Origin: Agrobacterium cavarae
GTDB lineage: Bacteria; Pseudomonadota; Alphaproteobacteria; Rhizobiales; Rhizobiaceae
DNA length: 64,000 bases
Assembly (NCBI RefSeq): GCF_004310285.1
Contig: NZ_SISF01000034.1
Coordinates: 263,890 to 327,889 of the forward strand
Direction of reading: 5' to 3'
The notes under the pieces are model-generated. The model searched no databases. It was not told the DNA's origin and was given only the letters and a program-made list of their open reading frames with translations. How positions within the stretch are numbered: the stretch's first letter is position 1; the number at the start of each line of letters is the position of its first letter. Shown piece by piece: positions 9,501 to 16,752 of the stretch. Made by a program: the position numbers and the translations under genes.

Positions 9501-10045
9501 GCCATATCAAGGAAGTCGGTTTCGAGCTTTACCAGCAAATGCTGGAAGAAGCGGTTGCCGAGGTGAAGGGCGAGGACGACGTTATCGACACCGGCTGGTC
9601 GCCGCAGATCTCCGTCGGTACCTCCGTGATGATTCCGGAAAGCTATGTGCCTGATCTCCACCTGCGCATGGGTCTCTACCGTCGCCTTGGCGAGTTGACG
9701 GACCTCAATGAGATCGACGGCTTCGGCGCGGAAATGATCGACCGCTTCGGGCCGCTGCCGAAGGAAGTGCAGCATCTGTTGAAGATCGTTTACGTCAAGT
9801 CGCTCTGCCGTACCGCCAATGTCGAGAAACTGGATGCCGGCCCGAAGGGTGTCGTCGTGCAGTTCCGCAACAAGGAGTTTCCGAACCCGGCGGCACTCGT
9901 TGGCTACATCGCCAAGCAGGGCTCGATGGCAAAGATCAGGCCGGACCACAGCGTGTTCCTTACCCGCGATCTGCCGACGCCCGAAAAGCGCCTGGCAGGC
10001 GCGGCGATGATCATGACACAGCTTGCGGAACTGGCAAAATCCTGA
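6536..10045 (+). CDS. mfd: Transcription-repair coupling factor Mfd
   Basis: 1169 residues, the usual length. Mfd displaces RNA polymerase stalled at DNA lesions and recruits UvrA. Seen in order: UvrB-like N-terminal module, the RNA-polymerase-interaction region (VVHAEHGIGRFVGL, about residue 505), Walker A GDVGFGKT near 650, the DEEQ box near 752, SATPIPRTLQLAMTG, QLRGRVGRS, and the C-terminal TRCF domain. The start lies 3 bases after sdhE. uvrA, its repair partner, is at 34358. Confidence 0.97.
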   Translation: MIAGIDVKLVASADTPLTIGNVPSGVEALLLADMARGGTSVAYVVSDGHRVADLEQILGFVAPDIPVLTLPAWDCLPYDRVSPSADTSARRLAALSGLIQHQKKPHPAIVLVTVNAMLQKMAPRDVIESLAFSAKPGNQIRMEEIAARLERNGFDRVATVREVGEFAVRGGILDVFVPGTEEPVRLDFFGDTLESIRTFDPASQRTIGQARSLDLSPMSEVTLTPDTISRFRKNYLSLFGAATRDDSLYQAVSEGRRYAGMEHWLPLFYDKLETAFDYLQGFRIVTDHNAREAAVERSKLVHDYFEARRNSGQTKGATQGAPYKPVSPSQLYLGGKSFDEALNAVNAVRLTPFNEQDSNDRPVATLDAHVGPRWAKPPAEGGSEDRVNVFDLAVKHIAERRSKGWKVLITGWSEGSLDRLLQVLNEHGLEKIKPISSLKEIEKLGKGEAASAVLSLEAGFETTLGTSNLAIIGEQDILGDRMVRRSKRRKRGADFISEVAGLDEGSLVVHAEHGIGRFVGLRTIEAAGAPRDCLELHYADDAKLFLPVENIDLLSRYGSDAAEAQLDKLGGGAWQMRKAKLKKRLLDMAGDLIRIAAARLVRHAPVLTAPDGLYDEFAARFPYEETEDQMNAIDSIRDDLGACRPMDRLICGDVGFGKTEVALRAAFLAAMNGVQVAVVVPTTLLARQHFRTFSERFRGLPIRVQQASRLVGAKELNLVKKEVAEGKTDIVVGTHALLGQGITFANLGLLIIDEEQHFGVKHKERLKELKSDVHVLTLSATPIPRTLQLAMTGVRELSLITTPPVDRMAVRTFISPFDPLVIRETLMREHYRGGQSFYVCPRLADLADIQAFLQSDVPELKVAVAHGQMPAGELEDIMNAFYDGKYDVLLSTTIVESGLDVPTANTLIVHRADMFGLAQLYQLRGRVGRSKVRAFALFTLPVNKVLTTMAERRLKVLQSLDTLGAGFQLASHDLDIRGAGNLLGEEQSGHIKEVGFELYQQMLEEAVAEVKGEDDVIDTGWSPQISVGTSVMIPESYVPDLHLRMGLYRRLGELTDLNEIDGFGAEMIDRFGPLPKEVQHLLKIVYVKSLCRTANVEKLDAGPKGVVVQFRNKEFPNPAALVGYIAKQGSMAKIRPDHSVFLTRDLPTPEKRLAGAAMIMTQLAELAKS

Positions 10046-10140
10046 CGCAAGTAAGAAAAATCGCGTCCTTGGGATTCCTTACAAGGAATTAATCAAACGG
10101 ACATGTATCGGTAGTCTTCCGGGGCGTAGTCTCATCCTCA

Positions 10141-10162
10141 TCAGCACAGGACGATGTGCTGA
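10141..10162 (+). other. Hairpin in the 5' leader of the next gene
   Basis: TCAGCACA / GGACGA / TGTGCTGA is a perfect 8-base stem, 21 bases before the ATG at 10184, directly ahead of the AAGGAG ribosome-binding site. It could influence translation or message stability; there is no T-run, so it is not a typical terminator. Confidence 0.4.
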
Positions 10163-10183
10163 CAGATTTTAAGGAGCAGGACT

Positions 10184-10504
10184 ATGTGGACATTGAAGAA
10201 CAGATTTGTCACCGCTGGTCTGGTTGCTTTGACAATTGCGGGCACCACAATTGCCACCACCAGCCAAGCTGAAGCACGCAACAATTTCGGCCGCGGCCTT
10301 GCCGCCGGTATTGCTGGTACACTTGTAGGCGGCGCACTGCTGTCTGCTGCACATGACAGGCCGGTTTACGGCACGCCTGTCTATGCAGAACCCACCTATT
10401 ACGGCCCGCCCCCTGTCGTCTACGAGCCCGTTTACCCCCGCTGCCATGTTGCATGGCGTCAGGACGGATTTGGCGACATGTATCGCGTCCGTGTCTGCGA
10501 TTGA
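10184..10504 (+). CDS. Small exported protein of unknown function
   Basis: 106 residues with a signal peptide of about 31 residues (cleavage near AEA/RNN). The mature part has a glycine-rich hydrophobic segment (GRGLAAGIAGTLVGGALL), resembling glycine-zipper proteins of the envelope, then a Tyr/Pro-rich stretch (PVYGTPVYAEPTYYGPPP) and two Cys near the end (CHVAW ... RVCD) that could form a disulfide. A clear AAGGAG precedes the ATG. It stands alone between mfd and a convergent transporter. Function is not known; a periplasmic or outer-membrane location is inferred. Confidence 0.75.
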   Translation: MWTLKNRFVTAGLVALTIAGTTIATTSQAEARNNFGRGLAAGIAGTLVGGALLSAAHDRPVYGTPVYAEPTYYGPPPVVYEPVYPRCHVAWRQDGFGDMYRVRVCD

Positions 10505-10580
10505 TGTGAAATGATATTGCTATTGATGTGAGCTGATATTGTAAGACGAAAACAATAAAATTTTTCAATGAAGTGTTTTT

Positions 10581-10618
10581 AAACGGGGCGGGCCGACTAT
10601 CGGCCCGCCTCCGTTTTT
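10581..10618 (+). terminator. Terminator shared by convergent genes
   Basis: GGCGGGCCG / ACTAT / CGGCCCGCC, extended by AAACGG and CCGTTT, then T6. The TAG stop of the opposing transporter gene (10597-10599) lies in the hairpin loop itself, so terminator and coding region overlap. Confidence 0.85.
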
Positions 10619-11541
10619 TCATCCGGCAACATAACGGCCGTCACGTTCTGATCCGATGCAGCAACAGAGTTTGGCAGTGGCACGTTCCGCTGCTTTTCGC
10701 GCATCAGCGTCAGCAGGCCAGACCCCACGATCAGTGCGATGCCGACAAGCATCCAGCCGTCTATCCTGTCGCCGAAGATCAGGTACCCGAAGAGGATGGC
10801 CCAGAGCATCTGGCTGTATTGCGTCGGGCCAATCACCGCTGCGGGTGCATATTGCGCGGCATACATGATGAGGACATTAGCGAGCGCCGCCAGCAGGCCG
10901 TAACCAGCCAGCATCAGCCACTGTTCGGCGTTCGGAAGCGTGAAGGAGGGGATCATCAACACGCCACAGACCGTAAGGCAGCCAAGCAGGCCCGCGCCAT
11001 AAAGCGAGATGTTCTTTTCCCGTGGTCCGATCGCGCGGAAGATGACGATGGAGATCGCCCCGCCCATGCCCCCAATGATCGCCCCGAGATGACCTATGGA
11101 GAGTTCGCGGAAACCCGGTCTCAAGATGATGAGAACGCCGGCGAAGCCGATGATGACCGCCGACCACCGCTTGATGCCGACCTGCTCCTTCAGAAAGATG
11201 ACCGACATGATGGTGACGAAGGAGGGCAGGAGGAAGATCAGGGCAAAGGCTTCCGCCATGGCAAGATGCGTGAACGCGACGACGCTGCCGATGGTGCTGG
11301 CACCAGTGGCAAAGAACCGCAACAGCCAGAGAGACCGGTTCGTCGTGCGGACGATATCTGTCCAGGCATCATTACGCTTGCGGATGAAGGGGAGCGCGAG
11401 CAGCCCAAAGAACGCTCCGAAGAAGCCCGATTCGACGGGTGGGAGTTGCCCGTCGATAAGTTTTACGCTCGCATCGCTGAAAGCATAGGCCGCGAAGGCG
11501 GCAAAGGCGAGCAATATGCCCTTCAACCTGCTGTCTGGCAC
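10597..11541 (-). CDS. DMT-superfamily transporter (EamA family)
   Basis: 314 residues with about ten hydrophobic segments arranged as two EamA repeats, typical of inner-membrane exporters of amino acids or other metabolites. The N-terminus LLAFAAFAAYAFSDASVK and internal pieces such as IGFAGVLIILRPGF and GPTQYSQMLWAILFGYLIFGDR fit the family. It begins with GTG, with only a weak ribosome-binding site. The substrate cannot be told from sequence. It lies downstream of the broken FrnE-like gene on the same strand and ends within a terminator. Confidence 0.88.
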   Translation of the reverse strand: MPDSRLKGILLAFAAFAAYAFSDASVKLIDGQLPPVESGFFGAFFGLLALPFIRKRNDAWTDIVRTTNRSLWLLRFFATGASTIGSVVAFTHLAMAEAFALIFLLPSFVTIMSVIFLKEQVGIKRWSAVIIGFAGVLIILRPGFRELSIGHLGAIIGGMGGAISIVIFRAIGPREKNISLYGAGLLGCLTVCGVLMIPSFTLPNAEQWLMLAGYGLLAALANVLIMYAAQYAPAAVIGPTQYSQMLWAILFGYLIFGDRIDGWMLVGIALIVGSGLLTLMREKQRNVPLPNSVAASDQNVTAVMLPDEKTEAGR

Positions 11542-11617
11542 GAAATCACCGCTGGATTACTGTGTCGAAAATCGCAGCGGCGACGAGGCGTTACTCACGC
11601 CATTTCGGGCGCTGCGA

Positions 11618-12289
11618 TCAGTTCATTGCCCTATGCTCTTCCGCTTTCATTTTGGCAATATCCCGCAGTGCATTAATAAGCACGTCCGGCGTTTGTGCGC
11701 CGCTGACGGCATATTTCTGATCCAGGATAAAGAACGGGACGCCGGAAACGCCCATTTGCTGCGCCGCATCAATCTCGGCCTTGATCGTATCCTTATCTGC
11801 ATCCGATGCCAGTAGGCGGGATACGAGTTCACGGTCCATACCGCATTCACCTGCGACGTCGATCAGCACGGCATGATCGCCGATATTGCGGCCTTCCTCG
11901 AAGTTGGCCTTGAACAGTGCCGTGACGATTCTGTCCTGAAGCGCACGGTCCTCGGCATGCGCCCAGAGCGAAAGCCGGTGCGCATCAAGCGTGTTCGGAC
12001 CGATTTTGATCGCGTCGAAATCATAGGCAATACCCACTTCACGACCGAGTTCGGTGAGCATCTTGTGGGCCTGTTCGACGCGATCCTTGCCGCCGAGTTT
12101 CTTTTCCAACTCGACCTTCTGATCGACGCCTTCCGGCGGGTAATCCGGGTTCAACTGATATGGACGCCAGTTGATGTCGACGCTGACTTTGTCCTGAACT
12201 TCAGCCAAGGCGAGATCAAGACGCGCTTTTCCGAGATAGCACTAGGGACACGCCATGTCCGAGACGATGTCGATGACAATGCGTTGCAT
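11618..12289 (-). pseudogene. FrnE/DsbA-like thioredoxin-fold oxidoreductase interrupted by TAG in its CXXC motif
   Basis: Read from ATG at 12289 (good AGGAAGGA ribosome-binding site), the frame gives MQRIVIDIVSDMACP, then TAG at 12242-12244, then CYLGKARLDLALAEVQ and an intact remainder to 11618: 223 codon positions, the normal length of DsbA-family FrnE proteins. The family active site is CPWC; here it reads C-P-stop-C, a single TGG to TAG change. The rest of the frame is undamaged (INWRPYQLNPDYPPEG, SGVPFFILDQKYAVSGAQ), including the cis-Pro GVPFF element. Translation could restart at TTG 12206-12208 but would lack the active site. It is either a very recent pseudogene, a sequencing error or, less likely, a read-through product. 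Confidence 0.85.
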
Positions 12290-12397
12290 GGTGCTGTTCC
12301 TTCCTGTGTTTGAATAACGCCTCATCTAGATAGTCTGTGCTTGCGGCACAAGGCGTTACCAAAAGGGAACCGTCACTGGTGGGGAAGCGCAAGCTTT

Positions 12398-14224
12398 CTA
12401 CTGCGCGCGCGTGTCCCACCATGTCTGCTTCTGGTTTCCGGTGAGCGGGGTCTTCTCCGGCCGGTCGATATATTTCCAGCGGGCGACCCATTGTGCACCG
12501 ATATAGTAGAGCGGGATCACATAGTGGCCAGCCGTCAGAAGGCGATCGTAGGCGCGCACGGCAACCTCGAAATCTTCCGTCTCACGGGCCTGCAGCAAGG
12601 CCTCGATCATCCGGTCGACATCCGGGTCCGCAACGCCTGCATAATTGAAACTGCCATTGGCATTTTTTGAGACCGAGCCCCAGCGATTGATCTGTTCTGC
12701 ACCCGGTGACAAGGACGACGGGAAGGAGCGGATGATCATGTCATAATCGAAGCTGTTGGAGCGGGATTGATATTGCCCGTCATCCACGGAGCGTATCGCC
12801 ATATCGACGCCGATCAGCTTCAGCGAACGCTGATAGGCGAGCGCAATACGCTCCTGCGCCGGGTTTTGCGTCATGAGCTCAAAGCTCAGCGGCTTGCCGT
12901 CCTTATCCACCATCTTGCCGTTCTTGATGGTCAAGCCAGCCTCGCCGAGCTTGGAGACGGCTTTCTTCAGGACGGTGCGATCCGCGCCCGTTCCGTCGGT
13001 CGTCGGCATTTCGTAGGTGCCTGCCAGAATCTCCGGCGGCAGACGCTTTGCGGCGTCGCCGAGCAGCGCCAATTCCTTTTCGTTGGCCGGGTTGCCATAG
13101 GCACCGAGCTTGGAGTTCTGCCAGTAGCTTTGGGTTCGCTTGAAGGCACCACCGAGAATGTTTCGGTTCATCCACTCGAAATCGAGAACGTAGGACAGTC
13201 CCTCACGCACCTTCTCGTCGGCAAACATCGGTCGACGGGTGTTGAAGACCAGACCGAACATGCCAGACGGTAGGCCCGGTTCGAAAACATCCTTGGAGAT
13301 GTCGCCCCGCTGAACAGCCGGGAAGTTATAAGCCTGGCCCCAGTGGGAGGTGTCGGAGGTGCCGTTGATCGCATCGCCTTCCGGATAGATGTCGATATCG
13401 CCCTTCTTGAAGGCTTCGAACATCGTCGTCACCTGCAGGAAGTAGGTCACGCTGATCTCGTCGTAATTGTCGAAACCGATCTTGGAGGGAATATCCTTGC
13501 CCCAGTAATTCTTGTCCCGTTCCCAGACGATCTGTTCGCCAGGTCGCAAGGTTTTGATTCGATAGGGACCGGAGCCGATCACCGGTCCAAGCCCTGCTTG
13601 CTCGAAGGTTTTGGCATCGATGGCGTGGGCGGGCAGGATCGGGGTGGAGGACGCCAGGATAAGAGGCGTCTCGCGATTGGCTTTTTCATTGAAGGTGAAG
13701 CGGACGCTGCGCTCGCCCACCTTTTCCATCTTGGCGACACCATTCAGCCGGCTGTCGAAAGGCGGGCGACCCTTTTCCTTCAAAAGATTGAAGCTGAAGA
13801 TCACATCTTCCGGAGTGACGGGCTTGCCATCCTGCCAGTGGGCTTTCGGATTGAGGTTGAACTGGATGTAGGTTCGCTCATCATCCCATTCGGCGCTTTC
13901 CGCCAGCAGGCCATATAGGGTGAAGGGCTCGTCATGGGAGCGCTGCATCAGCGGTTCATAAAGAAGATTGCCGAATTCCGGGTCCCAAACGCCACGCGCG
14001 GTGGTGCGCATACCCTTCAGAACGAAAGGATTGAGCGCATCGAATGTGCCGACGACGCCATAGGACACCCGGCCGCCTTTCTTGACGCCCGGATTGACAT
14101 AGGGAAGGTTCTTGAAGTCCGCCGGCAGGGCGGGTTTGCCATGCATCGAAATGCCGTGAAGCGGTTCAGCCATCGCCATGCCGGAGATAAGAAGGGCTGG
14201 AATGAGCGCCAAAAGGCTTCGCAT
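12398..14224 (-). CDS. Peptide-type ABC transporter substrate-binding protein
   Basis: 608 residues, periplasmic solute-binding protein family 5 (peptide/nickel/oligopeptide type, similar in style to YejA). A 19-residue signal peptide (MRSLLALIPALLISGMAMA) fixes the start at 14224, with AGGA about 9 bases upstream. Family segments include VNPGVKKGGRVSYG, EPLMQRSHDEP, HWQDGKPVTPEDVIFSFN and GPYRIKTLRPGEQIVWERDKNYWGK (given in parts). No permease or ATPase genes lie beside it, so it is an orphan component or works with a transporter encoded elsewhere. Confidence 0.9.
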   Translation of the reverse strand: MRSLLALIPALLISGMAMAEPLHGISMHGKPALPADFKNLPYVNPGVKKGGRVSYGVVGTFDALNPFVLKGMRTTARGVWDPEFGNLLYEPLMQRSHDEPFTLYGLLAESAEWDDERTYIQFNLNPKAHWQDGKPVTPEDVIFSFNLLKEKGRPPFDSRLNGVAKMEKVGERSVRFTFNEKANRETPLILASSTPILPAHAIDAKTFEQAGLGPVIGSGPYRIKTLRPGEQIVWERDKNYWGKDIPSKIGFDNYDEISVTYFLQVTTMFEAFKKGDIDIYPEGDAINGTSDTSHWGQAYNFPAVQRGDISKDVFEPGLPSGMFGLVFNTRRPMFADEKVREGLSYVLDFEWMNRNILGGAFKRTQSYWQNSKLGAYGNPANEKELALLGDAAKRLPPEILAGTYEMPTTDGTGADRTVLKKAVSKLGEAGLTIKNGKMVDKDGKPLSFELMTQNPAQERIALAYQRSLKLIGVDMAIRSVDDGQYQSRSNSFDYDMIIRSFPSSLSPGAEQINRWGSVSKNANGSFNYAGVADPDVDRMIEALLQARETEDFEVAVRAYDRLLTAGHYVIPLYYIGAQWVARWKYIDRPEKTPLTGNQKQTWWDTRAQ

Positions 14225-14542
14225 GTCACTATCCTGTCGCATTCGGACTGTTGATTCCAAGGTCGTGGGACCTGAACTCAAATCGCCTGTCTTGTTTGAT
14301 TCCCGCGCAAATCTATCACAGCGGACAGGGGCATCCGATCACGGAAATCTTGTCGGATACAAGGAAAAAGTAAAAGAAATGCTGGATATCAGGTCGATCG
14401 GGATGTAACAGGAGTCCCGAAACACTCGGGTCACGCATTTGCCTCATTTAAACGACAGTGGAACGGGCAGACGGATACCGGCGATGTTGAGCGGTGCTCA
14501 CATGAAGCGCTGCTTCGCATAAATTCAGGAGACGGAACTCTT
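14225..14542. other. Divergent intergenic region without a recognised gene
   Basis: About 320 bases between the divergent substrate-binding protein gene and the IalB-family gene. It must hold both promoters. A small CCCGA / AACAC / TCGGG hairpin lies near 14417-14431. A GGAAC near 14460 resembles one half of an ECF-sigma promoter but has no matching second half. No coding frame looks convincing. Confidence 0.5.
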
Positions 14543-15190
14543 ATGATGCAAACTGCAAACACATTCACCCGGGCGGCCCTGTCTGCTCTCGTTCTTTCTC
14601 TGGGCGCCGTGTCTGCACCGGCTGTTTCTCAGGCTCAGCAGACTGCCGCTCCGGCAGGCGCTCCGCCGCTGGGCTGGTTCAAGACCTGCAGCAAGCAGGA
14701 AGACAATGATGTTTGCGTCGTGCAGAATATCGTTCTTGCCCAGAACGGCCAGATGATCACCGCCGTTGGCCTGATCAGCGTCGAAGGTAAGGTCAACCGT
14801 AAGATCCTCCAGGTGTCCGTCCCGACAGCACGTCTTCTGCCCCCAGGCGTCGTCATGCAGATCGATGGCGGCAAGGGCCAGAAGCTCGATTACGCCGTCT
14901 GCCTTCCAGACAAGTGCACTGCTGAAGTTCAGCTGACGGATGCGATGATTGCAAGCCTGAAGAAGGGCAACGAAGTCGTCTTCACATCGATCAACTTCCG
15001 TCGCGCGCCGAACCCGATCAAGATCGCGCTGAACGGCTTCACCGGTGCTTATGACGGCCAGCCGATCAGCCAGTCCCAGCTTGCCGAAAGCCAGCGTTCG
15101 CTGCAGGAAGGCATGCAGAAGAAGGCTGAGGAAGCCCGCAAGAAGCTGGAAGCAGCACAGGACGCTGCCAAGGCCAAGCCTGCAAACTAA
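14543..15190 (+). CDS. Invasion-associated locus B (IalB) family exported protein
   Basis: 215 residues with a signal peptide of about 31 residues (SQA/QQ). The IalB family is recognised by the N-terminal GWFKTCSKQEDNDVCVVQN and the later YAVCLPDKCTAEV; the four Cys probably form two disulfides. The C-terminus is a charged Ala/Lys/Glu helix (KKAEEARKKLEAAQDAAKAK), likely coiled. It acts in the periplasm; in Bartonella the family namesake is linked to erythrocyte invasion, but environmental rhizobia also carry several copies of unknown role. AGGAG lies upstream and a terminator follows. Confidence 0.9.
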   Translation: MMQTANTFTRAALSALVLSLGAVSAPAVSQAQQTAAPAGAPPLGWFKTCSKQEDNDVCVVQNIVLAQNGQMITAVGLISVEGKVNRKILQVSVPTARLLPPGVVMQIDGGKGQKLDYAVCLPDKCTAEVQLTDAMIASLKKGNEVVFTSINFRRAPNPIKIALNGFTGAYDGQPISQSQLAESQRSLQEGMQKKAEEARKKLEAAQDAAKAKPAN

Positions 15191-15213
15191 TCTAATCTGC
15201 AGAGATCAAAAAA

Positions 15214-15246
15214 AAGAACCGGCTTCGTTTGAGGCCGGTTTTTTCG
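15214..15246 (+). terminator. Terminator after the IalB-family gene
   Basis: AACCGGC (15217-15223) pairs with GCCGGTT (15234-15240), followed by a T-run, 25 bases after the stop codon. Confidence 0.8.
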
Positions 15247-15271
15247 TGTCTGGGTTTTGGGGCTTGCTGGC

Positions 15272-15601
15272 TCAATGCGTCATGGCCGACTTTGGCCTGA
15301 GTTCACCATTGGGAGTGGTGTCGAATATCCGGGTGATATTCGGATTGCGCAATGGCTGCTCGCTCTCGTCATGCACAAGGTTCTGCTCAGAGACGTATGC
15401 GACGTATTCCGTCTCATCGTTTTCCGCCAGCAGGTGGTAGAACGGCTGGTCGCGGTCGGGGCGGATCTCAGCCGGGATCGCGTTCCACCATTCCTCGGTA
15501 TTTGCGTATTCGGGATCAACGTCGAATATCACACCGCGGAACGGAAACACCTTGTGGCGAACGACCTCGCCGATGGTAAATTTTGCGTTTCGTTGTTTCA
15601 T
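15272..15601 (-). CDS. hspQ: Heat shock protein HspQ
   Basis: 109 residues of the HspQ (hemimethylated-DNA-binding, YccV-like) family. In E. coli this small cytoplasmic protein is heat-induced and acts as a specificity factor for the Lon protease. Visible family signature: FTIGEVVRHKVFPFRGVIFDVDP, ..WWNAIP, and PFYHLLAEN followed by YVAYVSEQNL. AAAGGA lies upstream of the ATG at 15601. It is convergent with the IalB-family gene; the next EamA transporter on the same strand ends 74 bases upstream. Confidence 0.9.
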   Translation of the reverse strand: MKQRNAKFTIGEVVRHKVFPFRGVIFDVDPEYANTEEWWNAIPAEIRPDRDQPFYHLLAENDETEYVAYVSEQNLVHDESEQPLRNPNITRIFDTTPNGELRPKSAMTH

Positions 15602-15675
15602 GGCATGTCATCCTTTCCCCGTATAATTTGGGGTATGATGCGGAAATATCAAGATGTAGCGGTCTCAAGCGCCTG

Positions 15676-16608
15676 TCAGCGGATTTTTCCCAAGGGTGCC
15701 GTTGCGAGAACCACGCCTCCTGTCACAAGTATAATGCCCACCGCATGATATGGTTCGAATGTCTCGCCAAGAAACAACACGGCCATGACGATGGATACTG
15801 GCGGCATCATGTAAAGCGTAATGCCGGCTGTAACCGGTCCGAAGACGCGGACCGTATGCGTGAAGCAGTAGAAGGCCGCGATCGACGCAAAGAGAATGAT
15901 ACCACCAATTTTTGCCCAGGCCGTCGGCGTCGAGGGTAAAAGGCCGCCGTTGAAAAGTTCCATGCCAGCGAGTGGCGCAAGAACAAGAGCGCCGGAAAAG
16001 GCGATCGTGCCAAAGAGGCTGAGCGATGCGAGGTCGCGCGCGGCGGGATCACGCAGCAGCAGGGAGTAGATTGCGAAGGCGATGGCGCCGCTCAGGATTG
16101 CGAGATCGCCAATGTTGAAATTCAATGCCCATAGTTGCGAGATATCTCCCTTCAGAACAATCTCCGCCACGCCGGCAAAGGCAATGAGCATGCCGATGAG
16201 TTCGAGCCGTCTGATCGGTCGCGCCTGGAAGATGCGCTGAAAGATGATGATGAAGAGCGACGATGTCGTATAAATCAGCGTGCCGTTGGCGGCCGAGGTT
16301 TTTGTCAGCCCCCAATAGACCACGCCACCACACACCGCCATGCCAAGCGCGCCGAGCACAAACCAGAGCAGTGTCTTCTTGCGGATGAGGGTGACGCAGG
16401 CGCGCCAGTCGCTCAGAATGAAGGGAAGCACGAAAAGGGTGGATAGCGACCAACGCAGAAATGCCGTGGTGAAGGGTGAGACTTCGCCGCTGATGCCGCG
16501 CCCGAATATCACATTGCTGGAGAAGAAGAAGGGAACGGCCAGAAAGATCAGCCAGTCACGCAGGCGAGGGGACGGGGCGGGGCTCATCGGCATTTCCAGT
16601 TTTCGCAT
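15676..16608 (-). CDS. DMT-superfamily transporter (EamA family), second copy
   Basis: 310 residues with about ten hydrophobic spans in two EamA repeats (LIFLAVPFFFSSNVIFGRGISG ... VLFLGETFEPYHAVGIILVTGG, given in parts). It is an inner-membrane drug/metabolite exporter type; substrate unknown. It is not a close duplicate of the transporter at 10597. The start could be one of three Met within the first eight codons (MRKLEMPMSP). It lies downstream of glnA but is separated from it by two hairpins, so it is probably transcribed separately. Confidence 0.87.
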   Translation of the reverse strand: MRKLEMPMSPAPSPRLRDWLIFLAVPFFFSSNVIFGRGISGEVSPFTTAFLRWSLSTLFVLPFILSDWRACVTLIRKKTLLWFVLGALGMAVCGGVVYWGLTKTSAANGTLIYTTSSLFIIIFQRIFQARPIRRLELIGMLIAFAGVAEIVLKGDISQLWALNFNIGDLAILSGAIAFAIYSLLLRDPAARDLASLSLFGTIAFSGALVLAPLAGMELFNGGLLPSTPTAWAKIGGIILFASIAAFYCFTHTVRVFGPVTAGITLYMMPPVSIVMAVLFLGETFEPYHAVGIILVTGGVVLATAPLGKIR

Positions 16609-16651
16609 GTGAGCAGACTACTCATCGGCGACCTGTTCGTTGGAAAGAGAA

Positions 16652-16671
16652 AGGCGCCCCGCAGGGCGCCT
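16652..16671 (-). terminator. Second of two tandem hairpins after glnA
   Basis: Perfect 8-base stem AGGCGCCC / CGCA / GGGCGCCT. On the minus strand it is followed by TTTCTC. It is closely related in sequence and layout to the hairpin at 16722-16741. Confidence 0.55.
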
Positions 16672-16721
16672 CAAGTCGTTCGATGGGCATATATCCCGCC
16701 AGGATGGCACAGGTTTGAGAA

Positions 16722-16741
16722 AGGCGCTCCGAAGAGCGCCT
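16722..16741 (-). terminator. First of two tandem hairpins after glnA
   Basis: Perfect 8-base stem; on the minus strand it reads AGGCGCTC-TTCG-GAGCGCCT, i.e. a C(UUCG)G tetraloop, which is unusually stable in RNA, followed by TTCTC. It starts 12 bases after the glnA stop. The T-run is short, so it may serve as terminator and as 3'-end protection. Confidence 0.65.
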
Positions 16742-16752
16742 CACGCGAACCT

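Noticed and set aside
14455-14490. ECF-sigma (GGAAC...CGTT) promoter before the IalB-family gene
   Set aside because: GGAAC is present but no CGTT-like element lies at the required spacing.
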